From Listeria floridensis FSL S10-1187 (GTDB lineage Bacteria; Bacillota; Bacilli; Lactobacillales; Listeriaceae), in the NCBI RefSeq assembly GCF_000525875.1, contig NZ_AODF01000024.1:1-64000 (forward strand): a DNA stretch of 64,000 nt, read 5' to 3'. Under the pieces are notes generated by a model. That model was not told the DNA's origin. It saw only the letters and a program-made list of their open reading frames with translations, and made no database searches. Both the position numbers and the translations under genes were made by a program. This document shows, one piece after another, positions 46,901-56,331 of this stretch. Each line of letters begins with the position of its first letter. Positions within the stretch are counted from its first letter, which is position 1.

Positions 46901-46907
46901 CTTTGAA

Positions 46908-46998
46908 CGGAGAAACGGGGATTCGAACCCCGGCGCGCCACAGGGACGCCTAACAGATTTCGAGTCTGTCCCCTTCAGCCGGACTTGGGTATTTCTCC
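46908..46998 (-). tRNA. tRNA-Ser (anticodon CGA)
   Basis: On the minus strand GGAGAAA (acceptor), a D arm, the anticodon loop CTCGAAA with anticodon CGA, a long variable arm (GGCGTCCCTGTGGCGCGCC) and the T loop GGTTCGAATCC are complete, closing with TTTCTCC and discriminator G. The long variable arm is that of a class II tRNA. CCA is not encoded. It reads UCG serine codons. Confidence 0.95.
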
Positions 46999-47155
46999 AT
47001 GATAATTGGTCAACAAAAATAATTGTATAATAAAATGGCGGAAAATGCTAGTGTTTTTTAAGAATTTAAGGCTTTTTTCCAAAATCAAGTTAAAACTTGG
47101 TAACCCTTTCATGTAATGGTAAAATAAAGGTATTCTAAATGAAGAGGTGAAGCAA

Positions 47156-48070
47156 GTGGAAACTCTGAAACTTGGCGGAGAACTAGAAACTCCGAGTATT
47201 GCAATCGGTTGTATGCGAATGGCTGATCTTACAAAGGATAAGGCAGAAAAAGTGATCCAAACATCACTTGAAAATGGACTTAACTTTTTTGATCATGCAG
47301 ATATTTATGGTGGCGGAAAATCTGAGGAAGTGTTTGCAGATGCGATTGGAATGAATGCAGCTACACGCGAAAAGATTATTTTGCAGTCCAAATGCGGAAT
47401 TCGTAACGGTTTTTTCGATTTTTCCAAGCAACATATTGTAGAATCGGTTGATGGGATTTTGAAACGCTTAAAAACGGATTATTTGGATTCTCTTCTGCTT
47501 CATCGTCCAGATACACTTGTTGAACCAGATGAGGTGGCTGAAGCTTTTGATGAGCTTGAGGCAGCTGGAAAAGTACGTCACTTTGGTGTGAGTAATCAAA
47601 GTCCGCTTCAAATTGAACTTTTGAAAAAAAGCGTGAAGCAAAAACTGATCGTGAACCAGCTGCAGTTTAGTGTGATGCACACGGGAATGATCGACGCTGG
47701 TTTTAATGTTAATATGAAGGTTGATGCAGGGCTTGATCGTGATAACGGTATTCTTGATTACAGTCGGATTCATGATATGACAATTCAAGCGTGGTCTCCT
47801 TTCCAATATGGATTTTTTGAAGGGGTCTTTTTAGACAATCCGAAATTCCCGGAACTGAATGCGAAAATTGATGAAATTGCCAATAAATATCAAGTTAGCA
47901 ACTCGGCAATTGCTGTTGCATGGATTTTACGTCATCCTGCAAAGATTCAAACAGTTCTTGGTACAATGAATCCTGAAAGAATTGCTTCGATTCGAAGAGG
48001 TGCTGATATTACACTTTCGCGTGAAGAATGGTATGAAATTTATCGCGCTGCCGGGAATGTATTGCCTTAA
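47156..48070 (+). CDS. aldo/keto reductase
   Basis: A TIM-barrel NADPH-dependent oxidoreductase of about 304 residues. FFDHADIYGGGKSEEVF carries the catalytic Asp and Tyr, ILQSKCGI the Lys and SLLLHRPD the His. C-terminal cofactor part: VLGTMNPERI. Similar to Bacillus YdhF/YqkF-type reductases; substrate unknown. GTG at 47156 follows GAGGTG by about six bases; an upstream GTG at 47147 has a poorer site. Confidence 0.88.
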   Translation: METLKLGGELETPSIAIGCMRMADLTKDKAEKVIQTSLENGLNFFDHADIYGGGKSEEVFADAIGMNAATREKIILQSKCGIRNGFFDFSKQHIVESVDGILKRLKTDYLDSLLLHRPDTLVEPDEVAEAFDELEAAGKVRHFGVSNQSPLQIELLKKSVKQKLIVNQLQFSVMHTGMIDAGFNVNMKVDAGLDRDNGILDYSRIHDMTIQAWSPFQYGFFEGVFLDNPKFPELNAKIDEIANKYQVSNSAIAVAWILRHPAKIQTVLGTMNPERIASIRRGADITLSREEWYEIYRAAGNVLP

Positions 48071-48087
48071 AGTTAAATGAATACCTA

Positions 48088-48122
48088 GAGCTAGAAGAAT
48101 CTTTTCTTCTAGCTCTTTTTTA
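48088..48122 (+). terminator. aldo/keto reductase terminator
   Basis: GAGCTAGAAGAA pairs with TTCTTCTAGCTC around TCTT, then seven T. Confidence 0.92.
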
Positions 48123-48143
48123 TGGATAACGGGAATGGTTTTC

Positions 48144-48205
48144 ATTCTCAATTAGAATATAATTTTATCAATTGTATTGATGGATAACTTGATACATGTT
48201 ATAAT
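48144..48205 (+). promoter_or_regulatory. promoter of the metal ATPase gene with upstream palindrome
   Basis: TTGATG (48177-48182), a 17-bp spacer and TATAAT (48200-48205). ATTCTCAATTAGAAT at 48144-48158 is an imperfect Fur/PerR-like dyad upstream of -35. Which metalloregulator binds, if any, is a guess. Confidence 0.5.
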
Positions 48206-48243
48206 TAAGTTGGATAAAAAACTCAATAAATTATAATGATTTT

Positions 48244-48285
48244 AATCTGGTTTTGCGGTAGCAAAAGCAGATTTTCGTGTTTTTT
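48244..48285 (+). terminator. leader terminator ahead of the metal ATPase gene
   Basis: AATCTGGTTTTGC pairs with GCAAAAGCAGATT (one G-G mismatch), then TTCGTGTTTTTT. It lies between the promoter and the start codon, about 40 bases into the transcript, so it would attenuate the gene unless bypassed. Confidence 0.7.
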
Positions 48286-48328
48286 AGGGTTCTGAGAAAT
48301 ATTCTCATTAAGAGAGGAGCGGATAAAA

Positions 48329-50281
48329 ATGATGAAGAAGTTAAAGGAAAACTGGCAATTTGCAGCAACGGCAATCAGTGGAATATTGATTTTAATTGGC
48401 TGGCGCTTGGACGGGGAAGTATCGGGAACGATGACAGCGGTTATTTTCGTTGCCGCATTTATTATCGGTGGTTTTGAACAGGCGCGTGATGGGATTAGGG
48501 ATACGATTAAGACGAAGAAGTTAAACGTGGAACTGCTGATGGTTCTAGCGGCGACAGGGGCTTCTATTATTGGGTACTGGCTTGAAGGCGCCGTATTAAT
48601 CTTTATTTTCTCACTTAGCGGGGCGCTTGAGACATATACGACCAATAAAAGCCGGCGTGAAATTACAAAGTTAATGTCTTTTCAACCAGAAACGGCTTTT
48701 TTACTTTTGGAAAATGGAGAGTTGCAAGAAACAGCGGTTGATGATCTCAAAACAGGTCAGCTCCTCTTGGTTCGTCCTGGAGAACGGATTCCAATTGATG
48801 GTGTTATCCGAAAAGGGACGACATCGGTCGATCAAGCGGCGATTAACGGAGAGTCGATACCAGTTGAAAAGGGAATGGACGAAGAGGTATTCGGCGGAAC
48901 AGTGAACATCAGTAGCGCGATTACGCTTGAAGTTACGAAGACGGCTGATCAGACATTGTTCAGTCAAATCATCCGAATGGTGAAAGAAGCACAAAGCGAA
49001 CCTTCACGTACCGCGCAGTTTATCGAGAGGTTTGAAGATAAATATGTGAAAATTGTTTTGCTGCTCGTTCTGGTTATGCTATTTTTGCCGCATTTTGCAT
49101 TCGGCTGGGGCTGGAATGAGACGTTTTACCGGGCAATGGTGCTGCTTACGGTCGCTTCGCCTTGTGCGCTTGTTGCGGCTGTAACGCCGGCTACGCTTGC
49201 TGCGATCTCAAATGGCGCGCGTAATGGGATTCTGTTCAAGGGCGGCGTTCACTTGGAAAACTTAAAGAATGTGAAGGCTGTTGCGTTTGATAAGACAGGA
49301 ACGCTCACGCAAGGAAAGCCGGTTGTAACGGACTTTTTGGTTCATCCTGATGCGGACCGGCAAGAAGTGATTGATTTGGCTTATGCGGTTGAGAAAAATT
49401 CGATGCATCCGCTTGCTAAGGCAATTGTAAATGAGTTTGGGGACAAAGTTAGTGGCACGCTTCGAGAGATTGAAATGAAAGATGTTCCCGGTTTTGGTGT
49501 TGAAGCGATTTTTCAAAATCAAGTTTGGCGTGTTGGGAAAGCCTTTTTCAAGGAAGGTAATCAAGCGGAAAACTTTGCAGAGTCGGATGCAGATCATTTG
49601 GTTCGACAAGGAAAAACGCTTGTTTATGTGACAAAGGGAGACAAAATTGTTGGGCTGATCGGGCTGAAAGATGTGAAACGTGACGAGGCTGTTCGTGCTA
49701 TTGCAGAATTAAAACGACGCGGCATTAAAACGATTATGGTGACGGGGGACAACGAAGCAACGGGGCTTGCGATCGGTGCGGAAATTGGGATTGATTACGT
49801 GATTGCCGGCTGTCTTCCGGAAAATAAGGTGGAAGTTTTGGAAGATTTGAAGTCGGTTTATGGCGCTGTTGCAATGGTCGGGGACGGAATTAATGATGCG
49901 CCTGCGCTTGCTCATGCGACGGTTGGGGTTGCAATGGGAGAGGGAACGGATATCGCGATGGAAACGGCAGATGTTGTATTAATGAAAAATGATTTGGAGA
50001 AGCTCGCTTATGCACGAACGCTTTCGGTACGACTTGATCGTGTTGTGAAGCAAAATATTGCGTTTGCGATTCTCGTCATTATCAGTCTTGTGATTGCCAA
50101 CTTGTTTCAAACGATTAATTTGCCGTTTGGTGTTATCGGACACGAAGGCAGTACCATTTTGGTCATCTTGAACGGTCTTAGACTGCTTTTGCCGAACCGG
50201 AAACTTCCGGAAGAAAAACAAGGCGAGCAAGGTCAAGTCAGTGCCCCGCAGATTTACCGTTTGAAAACATCGGCTTCGTAG
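48329..50281 (+). CDS. frvA: P1B4-type metal-transporting ATPase (FrvA/PfeT-like)
   Basis: A 650-residue P-type ATPase without N-terminal metal-binding domains. Landmarks: actuator NGES, membrane motif SPCALV (not CPC), DKTGTLT phosphorylation site, GDNEATG, GDGINDAPAL and HEGST in the last membrane part. SPC together with HEGST marks the P1B4 group, whose Listeria member FrvA and Bacillus member PfeT export iron(II); cobalt or zinc remain possible. ATG after GAGAGGAG, in a leader with a terminator hairpin. Name given by group, not by alignment. Confidence 0.85.
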   Translation: MMKKLKENWQFAATAISGILILIGWRLDGEVSGTMTAVIFVAAFIIGGFEQARDGIRDTIKTKKLNVELLMVLAATGASIIGYWLEGAVLIFIFSLSGALETYTTNKSRREITKLMSFQPETAFLLLENGELQETAVDDLKTGQLLLVRPGERIPIDGVIRKGTTSVDQAAINGESIPVEKGMDEEVFGGTVNISSAITLEVTKTADQTLFSQIIRMVKEAQSEPSRTAQFIERFEDKYVKIVLLLVLVMLFLPHFAFGWGWNETFYRAMVLLTVASPCALVAAVTPATLAAISNGARNGILFKGGVHLENLKNVKAVAFDKTGTLTQGKPVVTDFLVHPDADRQEVIDLAYAVEKNSMHPLAKAIVNEFGDKVSGTLREIEMKDVPGFGVEAIFQNQVWRVGKAFFKEGNQAENFAESDADHLVRQGKTLVYVTKGDKIVGLIGLKDVKRDEAVRAIAELKRRGIKTIMVTGDNEATGLAIGAEIGIDYVIAGCLPENKVEVLEDLKSVYGAVAMVGDGINDAPALAHATVGVAMGEGTDIAMETADVVLMKNDLEKLAYARTLSVRLDRVVKQNIAFAILVIISLVIANLFQTINLPFGVIGHEGSTILVILNGLRLLLPNRKLPEEKQGEQGQVSAPQIYRLKTSAS

Positions 50282-50324
50282 GAAGCCGATGTTATTTGTT
50301 ATAATAGTGCTTGGAGGGATGCGG

Positions 50325-51114
50325 ATGGATGCTCGGAATGAAACACTTGCTCAGATTTTAAAGTTTGCGGAGCAGACAGAGGAAATCAGGATGGTTGTAC
50401 AGGAAGGCTCGCTTGCGAAAGAGCGCTATGTAGATGAGCTATCAGACCTTGATCTAAATTTTTGGATAGAGGGAGAGCGGGACTTTTCAGCCGGGCATTG
50501 GCTTGAGCAGATTATGGAAACGCTTGTTGCGGTGCCGCTTGATTTTCCTGTAGCAAAAGGAATGCGATCGCTGATTGTGATCTTTGAAAATGGAGTGAAA
50601 GCCGATTTTTCGTTTTGGCCGATCGAAATGCTTGCGAAACCGTTTCCGTATTATGAACGCTATCTCGTTTTACTAGACAAGGAGAATTTAGCAAAGAATC
50701 TGACCAGATTTCTTGTGATGGATAGCAAAGAACCGCTTTCGGAAGCCGTTTTTCACGATCTTGTTGATCAGTTCTATCTTGAGGCGCACTATGTAGCAAA
50801 ATTTACTTGCCGCGGTGAGCGGTTTTTCGTTTTCAACCTAGAAGCAGGAATGCGCGAACAGTATTTACTGCCACTTTTAGATGAACTCAGCCGGTTAAAT
50901 GGTCAGGAGCCCGAATTTTCAGGGCGGCATATGGCAGAATGGCTCGAACCGAGCTGGCTTAGAAAAGTGGAGCTTTTTTTTTGAAACCGGAAAAATAATG
51001 GAAAAGCTTGAGGTTTTTAAAGAACTTTCGGAAGAAATTGCACTGCGGCGGGGGTTTTCTTTGGAAACTGAACGGCTCAGCAAGTTAAAATGCGTCATCG
51101 CGAACTTGGCTTGA
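50325..51114 (+). CDS. aminoglycoside 6-adenylyltransferase-like protein, frameshifted
   Basis: Nucleotidyltransferase of the ANT(6)/AadK type, about 262 residues once repaired. VQEGSLAKERYVDELSDLDLNFWI carries the metal-binding S-D-x-D motif, and the C-terminal helical part includes YYERYLVLLDKE and AHYVAKFTCRGERFFV. One extra T in the run of nine at 50974-50982 gives a stop at 50984; with eight T the frame continues as LFFETGKIMEKLEVFKELSEE to the TGA at 51114. ATG at 50325 is six bases after GGAGGG. Activity on streptomycin is not assured: chromosomal members can be inactive. Confidence 0.75.
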
Positions 51115-51173
51115 AACAGCAAAGTTGTGAATTTTGCTTTCTTATCATAAAGTAACAAAAGGGGGTGAAGTGT

Positions 51174-51911
51174 GTGGAGGTTCATCATGTGAGTTTGGCG
51201 CCGCCGAAAGATCCGCGTCCAGCTGTGCTTTCAATCGGAAAGTTCGACGGCGTGCATCGCGGGCATCAGCGAATTCTTGAAACGGCACTCGGGATCAAGA
51301 AGGAGGCGGAGCTATTTTCGGTCATCAGTTTTAGTCCGCATCCGCTTTGGGCACTTAAAAAAATGCCGGAATATCGTGAAGCCATTACGCCGGGTACGGA
51401 AAAGGAACGCTGGCTAGCGCATTACGGCGTTGATGTTTTATTTGAAACGGATTTTACGGCGGAATATGCAGAGACAACGCCGGAGTTGTTCGTTTATGAG
51501 CATCTCAGCAAGTTGAATTTATCTCATATTATCGTTGGAGAGGAATTTAATTTTGGTAAGGGCAGGGCTTCGGATGTGAAACTTTTGCGTTCGCTATGTC
51601 GTTCATTTGAGATTGAAGTAACGGCAGTGCCAGTGAAACGAGACGGGGAAGACGGAAAAATTAGTTCGACGGATATTCGAGCGCTGATTCGTCGTGCTGA
51701 GTTTCTTGAAGCGGAACAGTTGCTTGGGCATCCGCGGTATATCACGGGAACGGTTGATGCCGGCCTAATGACGGGTCTTTCTGATTATGTTTTGCCAGAA
51801 CCGGGCATGTATCAGGCTGAAACGGGAATGGTTGAAGTGACGAAAGATCATGCGCTTCGGACAAACCTTCCGCAGGGCGAACATTCGATTCGGCTTATTG
51901 AAAAAATCTAG
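51174..51911 (+). CDS. RibF-like FAD synthetase domain protein
   Basis: About 245 residues. The nucleotidyl-transfer domain has KFDGVHRGHQ near residue 28 (GxxHxGH class) and ISSTDIRALI near residue 160. It ends in a short beta-barrel-like piece instead of a full riboflavin kinase domain, so it should adenylate FMN to FAD only. Listeria is known to have such a monofunctional enzyme besides the bifunctional RibCF. GTG at 51174 lies six bases after GGGGGTG. Confidence 0.8.
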   Translation: MEVHHVSLAPPKDPRPAVLSIGKFDGVHRGHQRILETALGIKKEAELFSVISFSPHPLWALKKMPEYREAITPGTEKERWLAHYGVDVLFETDFTAEYAETTPELFVYEHLSKLNLSHIIVGEEFNFGKGRASDVKLLRSLCRSFEIEVTAVPVKRDGEDGKISSTDIRALIRRAEFLEAEQLLGHPRYITGTVDAGLMTGLSDYVLPEPGMYQAETGMVEVTKDHALRTNLPQGEHSIRLIEKI

Positions 51912-51985
51912 CGTGCTGTGCGGCGAAAGTTGCACGGCTTTTCTGCTATAATGAGACTAATTCTACAAGAGCGGCGGTGACGAAA

Positions 51986-52774
51986 GTGAAGAAAAATAAA
52001 ACGGTTTGGCTTGTGCTAATACTGTCTTGTGCGGCGGTTTTACTTTCAGCAGTTGGGCTTTTAAGTGTTTTTGCGGCACCGAAAGATCAAGCGAAGATAC
52101 AAACAAAGCAGCCGGAAACGGCTAAACAAGAAAAGCAAAGTGATACATTTCGACTCACGGCGTTAGGGGATTCGCTTACTTACGGCGTTGGGGATCAGGA
52201 AGGCGCGGGGTATGTGGGGATTGTGGAAAAGAAACTGCAAAAGTCCGGGCTGAATCCGCTGAAGATTAATTTGGCAATTAGCGGGGCAAAATCGAATGGA
52301 CTCCTAGAGCAGCTTAGGAAACCTGATGTTGTGAAGCGCGTTCAAGATGCGAATTTAATTGTAATGACAATCGGAGGAAATGACTTGTTCCGCGGCGGGG
52401 CTGCACTGACTGATTTTAAAACGGAAACAGCCAATCAAGCGGAAACGGTTTACCTTAAAAATTTGCGGGCAATTTATGAGCGAATCCGCAAATTGAATTC
52501 GAAAGCAAATGTGTATCATGTCGGGCTTTACCACCCGTTTGCGGCTGAAGCGGACGGAAAGGAAATGGGGCAAGTGGTTGCGAAATGGAATTTTGATACG
52601 GCGAAGCTTGCAGGGGAATTTGAGCGGATCATTTTTGTGCCTACTTATGATTTGCTTGAGCTTGATACGGAAAGCTACTTGGCATCTGACCATTTCCATC
52701 CGAATCATGCTGGCTACACGCTTATTGGAAATCGGCTTGCGGAAGTTTTGAAGGCGGGAGGCGTGCTGAAATGA
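51986..52774 (+). CDS. GDSL/SGNH-family lipase or esterase
   Basis: About 262 residues with an N-terminal membrane anchor or signal segment (TVWLVLILSCAAVLLSAVGLLSVFA). Block I is GDSLTYGVGD with the nucleophilic Ser, block III is TIGGND, and the catalytic Asp and His are in SDHFHPNHAGY. Similar to Bacillus YpmR; acts outside the membrane. GTG at 51986 is spaced best from GGCGGTG. It overlaps the next gene by four bases. Confidence 0.85.
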   Translation: MKKNKTVWLVLILSCAAVLLSAVGLLSVFAAPKDQAKIQTKQPETAKQEKQSDTFRLTALGDSLTYGVGDQEGAGYVGIVEKKLQKSGLNPLKINLAISGAKSNGLLEQLRKPDVVKRVQDANLIVMTIGGNDLFRGGAALTDFKTETANQAETVYLKNLRAIYERIRKLNSKANVYHVGLYHPFAAEADGKEMGQVVAKWNFDTAKLAGEFERIIFVPTYDLLELDTESYLASDHFHPNHAGYTLIGNRLAEVLKAGGVLK

Positions 52775-53679
52775 GCGAATGGGTACTCGAAGTGAAAAAT
52801 TTAACGAAAATGATTAAGAAAAAAAGGATTATCGAGGATATTTCGTTTCAAGTGGGGCCCGGCGAAGTATTTGGTTTTCTTGGGCCAAACGGGGCGGGGA
52901 AAACGACGACGATTCGGATGCTCGTTGGGCTGATTAGGCCAAGTTCGGGGACGATTTTGGTTGACGGGTATGATATTCGGAAAAACTTTAAGAAAGCGAT
53001 GCAGCGGATGGGGGCAATCGTCGAAAACCCAGAATTCTATCCGTTTCTAACGGGGCGAGAAAATTTGGAATACTTAGCGCGGATGGACAGGTCGATTAAG
53101 CCGGAACGAATTCGCGAAGTAGCCAAACTTGTGCGGCTTGATAAACGACTTGATGAGCGAGTTTCAACATATTCACTTGGCATGCGGCAGCGGCTTGGGA
53201 TTGCACAAGCGCTTCTAAGTGAACCGAAACTTTTAATTCTCGATGAGCCAACAAATGGGCTTGATCCGGCCGGTATTCATGAAATGCGGGATTTCATTCG
53301 TGCTTTGGCGGAGGAAACTGGTATCAGCGTGCTTGTTTCATCGCATTTGTTAAGTGAAATTGAATTGCTCGCTGACCGGGTAGCGATTATGACGGAAGGA
53401 AAGCTTCTTGTTACGGATGAAGTGAAGCATTTGCTTGGTTCGCGTGAACAAATTCGCTGGGAAGTGGAGCCGCAAATTCAGGGTAGGGAGATTTTGGCTT
53501 CGTTTACCGAAGTAGAAACACGTGGAAAGTTTCTTTTTACCGAAAAAAATCCGGAACACTCGCTGTGGAATGAAGCGCTCGTTCGCGGGCAAGTTGCGGT
53601 TCGGCGGATGGAGATCGTGAAACCTTCGCTTGAAGAACTCTTTCTCGAGCTGACGGGAGGAAAAGCAGATCATGTATAA
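52771..53679 (+). CDS. ABC transporter ATP-binding protein
   Basis: A 302-residue ATPase: Walker A GPNGAGKTT, signature YSLGMRQR, Walker B LLILDEPTNGLD and SSHLLSE. It belongs to the drug/peptide exporter group (BcrA/YxlF-like). The C-terminal 70 residues are the usual extra domain of that group. It overlaps both neighbours (ATGA with the GDSL gene, eight bases with the permease gene), so the three are one operon. Confidence 0.9.
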   Translation: MSEWVLEVKNLTKMIKKKRIIEDISFQVGPGEVFGFLGPNGAGKTTTIRMLVGLIRPSSGTILVDGYDIRKNFKKAMQRMGAIVENPEFYPFLTGRENLEYLARMDRSIKPERIREVAKLVRLDKRLDERVSTYSLGMRQRLGIAQALLSEPKLLILDEPTNGLDPAGIHEMRDFIRALAEETGISVLVSSHLLSEIELLADRVAIMTEGKLLVTDEVKHLLGSREQIRWEVEPQIQGREILASFTEVETRGKFLFTEKNPEHSLWNEALVRGQVAVRRMEIVKPSLEELFLELTGGKADHV

Positions 53680-54652
53680 TCTTGTGTATAATGAACAGCT
53701 GAAATTATGGCGCAAGCGGCGAATGTTGATTATTCTTTTGATTGTCGCGATTATTTCAGGGATTTTTACTTACGCGCAGTACCGCGAACATGCGGAAGAG
53801 GAAGCGAAAGCGGGGACAGCGGATTGGCATGTGCAGACGGAGCAGCGGATTATTGACCTTGAAAATCGGCTGGGTTCTGGCCGGCTTCCGGATGATTATC
53901 AGGCTTATTTTAAGGTGTTGATCGGACAGCTTGAGTATTATCTTGCGCACGATATTAATCCAGATGCTCCTGGGGCACCAATGTTTTTGAAGAGCTTTGT
54001 TGAAAATGGAATCAGCCTGCTTTTCCCACTTTTCATGATGGTGATTGCGGCAGACTTAATTTCATCTGAAACGAGTTCTGGGACGATTAAGTTTCTGTTA
54101 ACACGGCCTGTTGCACGGTCACGAATTCTGACAAGCAAGTATTTGTCGCTTTTATTATCCATCTCGCTGATTATGGTTTTAGCAGGAGTGATTGCCTATC
54201 TCATTTCGGGCGTCGTTTTTGGCTATGGTGGCTGGAATGCTCCTGTTTTATCAGGGTTTGAAGTGAACGGCGACACGGTAAATACGGCAAATGTTTACGA
54301 GCTTCCAGTCTGGCGCTTGCTGCTTATGGAGTTTGGGCTTGCTTGGTTTGTTAGTCTTGTGGTTGGAATGCTGACGATTTTCTGCTCGGTTTTGGTTCGG
54401 CAAACAGCGGCTGTGATGGGAATCATGCTTGCGGCGCTGATTACGGGAACGATTTTGACGAATCTTGTCAGTTCTTGGCCAAGTGCGAAATATTTATTTA
54501 TGGTGAATTTGCAGCTGACAGGCTATTTAAATGGGACGGCACCTCCTGTTCCCGGAATGACACTCGGATTTTCGGTTATGGTTTTAGCATGTTGGGGGCT
54601 GGTCTCACTCGTGCTATCTTACTGGGTATTCACGAAACGCGATATTTATTAG
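53672..54652 (+). CDS. ABC-2 type permease
   Basis: A 326-residue membrane protein, partner of the ATPase upstream. One N-terminal membrane segment, a charged external domain (residues 40-105), then five segments containing ISSETSSGTIKFLLTRPVARSRILTSKYL, the typical loop that contacts the ATPase. Substrate unknown; a role in resistance to peptide antibiotics or in membrane stress is possible. Confidence 0.88.
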   Translation: MYNLVYNEQLKLWRKRRMLIILLIVAIISGIFTYAQYREHAEEEAKAGTADWHVQTEQRIIDLENRLGSGRLPDDYQAYFKVLIGQLEYYLAHDINPDAPGAPMFLKSFVENGISLLFPLFMMVIAADLISSETSSGTIKFLLTRPVARSRILTSKYLSLLLSISLIMVLAGVIAYLISGVVFGYGGWNAPVLSGFEVNGDTVNTANVYELPVWRLLLMEFGLAWFVSLVVGMLTIFCSVLVRQTAAVMGIMLAALITGTILTNLVSSWPSAKYLFMVNLQLTGYLNGTAPPVPGMTLGFSVMVLACWGLVSLVLSYWVFTKRDIY

Positions 54653-54670
54653 GAAAATGGAGGGATTGTT

Positions 54671-55111
54671 GTGAGACGAGCAACGACAGCGGATGTGCGG
54701 CTGCTTTTGCCGCTTTTTCAAAATGAAGCAGATAATTTCTTGGCAACGGGAAATCGGATTGTAGAGAAAGATCGGATCGCAAGCTGGATAGAGTCGGAGG
54801 ATCAAGAAGCTTTCATCGTGATGAACGGTGAAAAAGCAGCGGCGTATGGTGAAATATGGATAGATGACGCGGAAGAGGACTTAGAGTTTGCCCATTTGAT
54901 GACAGCTCCGGAATTTCGAGGGCAAGGTTTTGGAAAACAAGTTCTGAAAGGGTTGCTTGACGAGGCGAAACGTTATTCTTACCCATTCATTTACATCCGT
55001 GTTCTTCCGGAAAATCACTCGGCGATTAAACTCTATCAAAGTTTTGGCTTTGAGGAAATTGAGCCGTTCGATGAGATTTATACGTGGATGAAACGAAAAA
55101 ATAATAAATAA
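54671..55111 (+). CDS. GNAT-family acetyltransferase
   Basis: A 146-residue single-domain acetyltransferase with the acetyl-CoA motif RGQGFGKQVLKGLL and the C-terminal NHSAIKLYQSFGFEEIE. GTG at 54671 lies six bases after GGAGGGA. Substrate unknown. Its stop codon overlaps a cre-like site for the next gene. Confidence 0.88.
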   Translation: MRRATTADVRLLLPLFQNEADNFLATGNRIVEKDRIASWIESEDQEAFIVMNGEKAAAYGEIWIDDAEEDLEFAHLMTAPEFRGQGFGKQVLKGLLDEAKRYSYPFIYIRVLPENHSAIKLYQSFGFEEIEPFDEIYTWMKRKNNK

Positions 55112-55122
55112 TAACGCTTTCA
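55109..55122 (+). promoter_or_regulatory. cre-like site ahead of the GAPDH gene
   Basis: The minus strand reads TGAAAGCGTTATTA, which fits the CcpA consensus TGWAANCGNTNWCA at all but one position. It lies 142 bases ahead of the start codon. Confidence 0.5.
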
Positions 55123-55263
55123 TTAAAAAAAAGTGAAAAAATATGTAGTTAGAATGGAAAAAAGTGGGTATAGATGGATTGTGGGGTTTTTTATAACCCG
55201 CGTGAGTTTAGCACGGACAGCAGGATTTACTTTCATATATTTATTTTTAGGAGGAGAACTCAT

Positions 55264-56274
55264 ATGACAGTAAAAGTTGGTATTAATGGATTTGGACGGA
55301 TCGGACGTTTAGCTTTCCGCAGAATCAAGGAAGTTTCTGATGATATTGAGGTTGTAGCAATTAATGATTTGACCAATCCGAAAATGCTCGCACAACTGCT
55401 TCAATTTGATTCGACTCACGGTACTTATCCAGGAACGGTTACAGCAACTGAAAATTCGATTGTTGTTGACGGACAAGAAACTCGTGTTTATGCAGAACCA
55501 GATGCAAGCAAAATTCCATGGGCAAAAGAAAACGGTGTAGATATTGTTCTTGAATGTACAGGTTTCTATACATCCGAAGAAAAAGCGAAAGCGCATTTGG
55601 ATGCTGGTGTGAAACGTGTTGTAATCTCAGCTCCGGCTGGTCAAATGAAAACGATTGTCTATAATGTTAATGATGATACACTTACGGCTGACGATAAGAT
55701 CATCTCGGCTGGTTCTTGTACAACAAACTGCTTGGCACCAATGGCTTACTTCTTACACAAAGAATTCGGTATCCAAGTAGGTACGATGACAACTGTGCAT
55801 GCGTATACATCGACACAAATGCTTCTTGACGGTCCGGTTCGCGGTGGAAACTTGCGTGCTGCTCGTTCGGCTGCTGACAATACAATTCCTCACTCGACTG
55901 GTGCTGCAAAAGCCATTGGTCTTGTTATTCCGGAATTAAACGGACGTCTTCAAGGTCACGCACAACGTGTTCCAGTTGTCGACGGTTCTCTTACTGAGCT
56001 TGTTACAATTCTTGATAAAAAGGTAACAGCTGATGAAGTGAACGAAGCACTTAAGAAACATACGATTGATAACCCATCGTTCGGTTATGATGATCGTGAA
56101 ATCGTTTCTGGTGATGTGATCGGAACGACTTTCGGTTCGATTTATGATCCAACTCAAACTGAGGTAACAACTGCTGGTGATAAACAACTAGTTAAGACAG
56201 TTTCTTGGTATGATAATGAATATGGTTTCACTTGCCAAATGATTCGCTTGCTTGAAAAATTTGCGAACTTGTAA
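55264..56274 (+). CDS. gap: glyceraldehyde-3-phosphate dehydrogenase
   Basis: Phosphorylating GAPDH of 336 residues. INGFGRIGR is the NAD-binding loop, [12 protein letters not shown] carries the catalytic Cys near residue 153, and TVHAYTSTQ the His. Residues after the Cys ([38 protein letters not shown]) are of the type found in lactobacilli and streptococci rather than the Bacillus/Listeria glycolytic type. It is a lone gene, not in a pgk-tpi-eno operon, so it may be a second enzyme. ATG at 55264 follows GGAGGAG. Confidence 0.92.
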   Translation: MTVKVGINGFGRIGRLAFRRIKEVSDDIEVVAINDLTNPKMLAQLLQFDSTHGTYPGTVTATENSIVVDGQETRVYAEPDASKIPWAKENGVDIVLECTGFYTSEEKAKAHLDAGVKRVVISAPAGQMKTIVYNVNDDTLTADDKIISAGSCTTNCLAPMAYFLHKEFGIQVGTMTTVHAYTSTQMLLDGPVRGGNLRAARSAADNTIPHSTGAAKAIGLVIPELNGRLQGHAQRVPVVDGSLTELVTILDKKVTADEVNEALKKHTIDNPSFGYDDREIVSGDVIGTTFGSIYDPTQTEVTTAGDKQLVKTVSWYDNEYGFTCQMIRLLEKFANL

Positions 56275-56284
56275 GGGAAATTCG

Positions 56285-56310
56285 AAAGGCGGCTTCGGCC
56301 GCCTTTTTTA
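56285..56310 (+). terminator. GAPDH gene terminator
   Basis: AAAGGCGGC pairs with GCCGCCTTT around TTCG, followed by a T run. Confidence 0.92.
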
Positions 56311-56331
56311 TTTTATGAGGTGGTGAGGAAG

